From UBA1127 sp034422455 (GTDB taxonomy: Bacteria > Chloroflexota > Dehalococcoidia > Lucifugimonadales > UBA1127): DNA of 64,000 bases. Position 1 is the first letter of the stretch; every line of letters starts with the position of its first letter. The stretch is taken from the NCBI GenBank assembly GCA_034422455.1, contig DAOUJQ010000011.1, forward strand, positions 1-64,000, given 5' to 3'. Below, piece by piece: positions 61,581 to 64,000 of this stretch. The notes below the pieces were generated by a model that saw only the letters and a program-made list of their open reading frames with translations, was not told where the DNA came from and made no database searches. A program made the position numbers and the translations under genes.

Positions 61581-63242
61581 TCATGGGGACAGGGTAGACA
61601 CTGTGGAGTGGCGGGCGGAAGGGGTGCGTGGCAGGGTGCGGTACGAGGGGGCGTTCGTCGGGCGCGGGGCTCCTGGATACCGGTTTACCGGTGGGGCAAT
61701 GTGGTCGTCTCCGGCCATGGGGATGGCGACGGTGATAACGAGGTTGTTCTCCCCGTCCACCGTGATCTCGTCCACCACGTCCTGGAGGACGTCCCGCTTC
61801 TTCTCCTCGGTCAGGGCATCCAGTCCGATGCCTACCCGCTCGGTCCACGCCTGGACGCTGTCAGCCAACTGCTCGCGCGTTACTTCTGTCACCGCGCGAG
61901 CCCGGTAGTCCTCCACCCTGGCCCGCAGGTGCTCTAGCCGCTCGGTGACGAACTTCCGCTGGAGGTCCAGCATCTCCTCGCTGATCTTGCCGGCGACGTA
62001 GAGGCGCACGAGCCGTTCCTCCTCCCGCTGCACCGCTCGCAGGTCCCACTCGGCTTTGGCCTGCTCCTCGGCCAGGGACTGATTGTCACCCTGTCCCACG
62101 GCCTCCATGCCGGCGATGATGACGCCCGGCTCCTGGAGCACCCGTTTGACCTCGTCCCAGACCCGCTCCTCCAGCCGCTCCGCCCGGATGCTGGGCTTCT
62201 CCCGGCAGCGGAGCCGGAGCTTGCTCCCCGTGCAGGCGTAGTAGCGGAGGGGAGCCGAGACCTGCTGACCATGGCGTATTGCGTTGGCGTGCCAGCGGGA
62301 GTGGGCCTGAAACGTGCGCCCACACTCGGTGCACCGGAGCAGGTGCTGGAGGAGGTAGAGGATCTTGGTGTTGCGCTTGGCCCGGCTGAGCCGCGCCCGC
62401 TTGGTGGCCTGGGCCCGAGCGAAGGTCTCCTCGTCGACGATGGGCGGCACCGGCACCCCGATCCAGGTGTCGGTCGGTTGGGCGAAGACTCGCTTCCCCT
62501 CGTCGGTGGTGATGTTGCGGGTCCGGCCATAGGACCAGGTGCCCGTGTAGACGGGGTTCCCCAGGAGCTGGTGCACGACGGACTCGTGCCAGGTGCCCCT
62601 GCCCGTGGCGGTGGGCACCCCCTCGTCCGTCAGGTCCCAGGCGATGCGCACGATGCCCAGGCCCCGCTCCACGTAGTCGTGGAAGACCCGGCGGACGACT
62701 GCGGCCTCGTTCTCCTCCACCACGGGCCTACCCATCGCGTCGACACGGTAGCCGTAGGGCGGCTTGCCGGTGGCGATCCGTCCCCGCTTGGCGGCGCCCC
62801 GCTTGCCCATGGCCGCCCGCTCCCGGAAGTTGTCCAGCTCGATCTTGCCGATGGCGGCCATGAGGCCGAAGGTCTTCATGTCGACGGCGTCCATGACCGA
62901 CTCGATGCGGAGCTGATAGGCCTCGACGACCTCCATGAGGGCCGCAGCGGGGAACATGCCCCGACTCAGGCGGTCCGACTTCCAGCAGACGATGACGTCG
63001 AAACGATCCTCCTTGGCCTCGTTGAGCATGCGCTGGAACTGCGGGCGCTTTTTGGACCAGCCCCGGCCCACTTCCTGGTACCGTGCGACGATGCGCAGCC
63101 CCCGGCGCTCGCAGTAGTCCTCCATGTCAGCCGTCTGCTCGGCGAGGGAGGTCTTGTCCTCCTCGGCCTGGCTCTTGTCGGACACGCGGGCGTAGATGGC
63201 CGCCCGGTTCGGTTCCCTTGCGGTATGCAGTTCTCTCGGCAT
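61581..63242 (-). CDS. Large serine recombinase (site-specific integrase/transposase)
   Basis: This protein has 553 aa from the ATG at 63242, which follows AAGGAGGTGCAC. The catalytic resolvase domain (about residues 10-150) has the nucleophile Ser in AAIYARVSDKSQ and the Arg motif KSDRLSRG. The recombinase domain follows (GKPPYGYRVDAMGRPV through NPVYTGTWSYGR). A zinc ribbon has CTEC and paired Cys around YYACTGS. A long coiled coil runs about 400-470. Such enzymes move phages, conjugative elements or staphylococcal-cassette-like islands between att sites. The last 40 or so residues are encoded by a dispersed repeat and flanking sequence, so the original stop has probably been lost. Confidence 0.92.
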   Translation of the reverse strand: MPRELHTAREPNRAAIYARVSDKSQAEEDKTSLAEQTADMEDYCERRGLRIVARYQEVGRGWSKKRPQFQRMLNEAKEDRFDVIVCWKSDRLSRGMFPAAALMEVVEAYQLRIESVMDAVDMKTFGLMAAIGKIELDNFRERAAMGKRGAAKRGRIATGKPPYGYRVDAMGRPVVEENEAAVVRRVFHDYVERGLGIVRIAWDLTDEGVPTATGRGTWHESVVHQLLGNPVYTGTWSYGRTRNITTDEGKRVFAQPTDTWIGVPVPPIVDEETFARAQATKRARLSRAKRNTKILYLLQHLLRCTECGRTFQAHSRWHANAIRHGQQVSAPLRYYACTGSKLRLRCREKPSIRAERLEERVWDEVKRVLQEPGVIIAGMEAVGQGDNQSLAEEQAKAEWDLRAVQREEERLVRLYVAGKISEEMLDLQRKFVTERLEHLRARVEDYRARAVTEVTREQLADSVQAWTERVGIGLDALTEEKKRDVLQDVVDEITVDGENNLVITVAIPMAGDDHIAPPVNRYPGAPRPTNAPSYRTLPRTPSARHSTVSTLSP

Positions 63243-63282
63243 GTGCACCTCCTTTTTTGTTTTGTGTAGCCCTTGCCAGACC

Positions 63283-63313
63283 AAAAGACCCGCCTCCTGT
63301 CGAAAGCGGGTCT
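63283..63313 (-). terminator. Hairpin in the leader of the recombinase gene
   Basis: On the minus strand AGACCCGC (63306-63313) and GCGGGTCT (63286-63293) form a perfect 8-bp stem followed by TTTT. It lies about 40 bases before the recombinase start, so it may stop upstream transcription or act as an attenuator. Confidence 0.5.
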
Positions 63314-63319
63314 GCGAAT

Positions 63320-63822
63320 GCTAGAATGCCTTCGCATCACCTGCCGAAACCAGGTGGCGCCACGGCCCGGGGTGTTTGCCGCACCGCCGGGTCATCCTGT
63401 CTCTACCACCGTACCCCTCGCGCGCAGGAGAGTCAATCCAGAAGCGGTGTGCGATTCCGGTCTATGCCATGAATCACACTGAGAACCCGGGGTGCGCGAG
63501 AATATGAACCGCTAGCAGTCACCCGTAGAATCGACGAGGTAGTCCTCTCGCGCTTCCTCGGCTTCCGCGCTAAGAGTGGCTGCGAGGATGAAGGTAAGAG
63601 AGCCCAGCGCAGACGCGTTACTAGCGCACGCAAGTAGTGTGGTACTTGTCCTGTGGTGAAGAATCTCGTCTGGAGGCTACTGCAATACTCCAGCGGCGAG
63701 CTCTTGAATGTCGGGGACGCCATCCATGTAGCCGAAAGGTACTTTGGCTCAAGACTCACTTCTCCATAGATCGACTGAGGTTATTAACAAGCTTGGCTCA
63801 GGCAAGCCAACCACTGGCATTT
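63320..63822. other. AT-richer non-coding flank of the recombinase
   Basis: Base composition falls compared with the chromosome. A CACCTG/CAGGTG hairpin occurs near 63338-63356. Frames on both strands are short and broken. One minus-strand reading (63433-63759) has no start signal or recognisable domain. The region may hold gene remnants or an attachment site, but no direct repeat defining one is visible within the window. Confidence 0.4.
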
Positions 63823-63999
63823 CTAAGACACCGTGCCACCAAAATCATCGAGGTCAGCTAGTGCCTGTAGGCCCTCTCCAAGCTGACCCAACCATAGCAA
63901 CTTGATTGCAGGAAGTAGCATCTCTGGATATGTCTGCCGAGGTAGAAGCTTCCAAGCTACTCTGCGTGCTCTCACTGTTTCAACATTGGTGCCTTTGGG
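63823..63999 (-). CDS. Possible 3' end of a gene running off the window
   Basis: A minus-strand frame is open from the window edge for 58 codons to a TAG at 63823-63825. The C-terminal reading is VAWKLLPRQTYPEMLLPAIK ... LGEGLQALADLDDFGGTVS, which looks protein-like (amphipathic, Leu-rich). The start and most of the gene lie beyond 64000. No family is recognised, and a chance frame remains possible. Confidence 0.35.
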   Translation of the reverse strand, partial: PKGTNVETVRARRVAWKLLPRQTYPEMLLPAIKLLWLGQLGEGLQALADLDDFGGTVS

Positions 64000-64000
64000 A

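Noticed and set aside
63433..63759. Minus-strand open frame of 108 codons beside the recombinase
   Set aside because: It has no ribosome-binding site, no recognisable domain and Ser/Arg-rich composition; insufficient support to call a gene.

Overview
The window is a high-GC bacterial chromosome segment. It most likely comes from the Chloroflexota, class Dehalococcoidia or a SAR202-like relative. The evidence is: tandem-duplicated Rieske oxygenases, amidohydrolases and 2-hydroxyacid dehydrogenases; an LL-diaminopimelate aminotransferase route to lysine; a tmRNA tag ending GERELALAA, which as I recall resembles the Dehalococcoides tag; and intergenic regions full of short dispersed repeats. This placement is an inference from gene content, not a phylogeny.

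Layout. 1-3360: repeat-rich DNA, two operator-like palindromes, and an unusual zinc-binding lipoprotein in which an AztD-like beta-propeller interrupts a ZnuA/AztC-type binding protein. 3587-16593: a catabolic block with a VOC protein, a MetE-like zinc methyltransferase, a TPP enzyme, a cupin, a small membrane protein, then three tandem paralogue pairs (two Rieske oxygenases, two D-2-hydroxyacid dehydrogenases, two amidohydrolases), closed by a convergent SDR. 16833-21484: a duplicated DUF4389 membrane protein, the tmRNA gene with smpB and a C-terminal processing protease, and citrate synthase. 21943-24102: two tandem PrxQ-like peroxiredoxins whose peroxidatic Cys codon is TGA (predicted selenocysteine, each with the same SECIS-like hairpin), then hflX. 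24326-29381: a VOC protein, dapL, dapF, a zinc-ribbon RDD membrane protein, miaA and a hypothetical protein. 29713-36802 (minus strand): tpiA, a TolB-like propeller lipoprotein, apgM, pgk, a prenyl synthase homologue with a degenerate first Asp-rich motif, and tsaC.

37386-46064 (plus strand) is a purine cluster: guaA, purD, a ClpP-like protein, purE, a HAD phosphatase, purB, purC, a DUF3105 protein and purS. 46913-48969 is groESL with a promoter and a CIRCE operator. 49060-57632 holds a split hot-dog hydratase pair, GNAT and Nudix genes, a ROK kinase, a HEAT-repeat protein, a TldD/PmbA pair, DUF952 and DUF1353 proteins and an endonuclease III. 57782-58966 is a third predicted selenoprotein, a DipZ-like thioredoxin with a U-x-x-C active site. 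59055-61291 holds an AlkA-like glycosylase overlapping an MFS transporter. 61581-64000 carries a large serine recombinase, an AT-richer flank and the 3' end of a partial ORF, so this edge looks like a mobile-element boundary.

How the parts fit. Three predicted selenoproteins, all thiol-redox enzymes, imply selenocysteine machinery elsewhere in the genome. The purine, glycolytic, lysine and trans-translation genes are ordinary housekeeping. The paralogue-pair block looks like an oxidative pathway for aromatic or other recalcitrant organic acids. Most gaps contain a few families of short dispersed repeats, which have contributed stop codons to two genes and an in-frame insertion to another. An 86-bp hairpin family with terminal inverted repeats occurs in about five copies.
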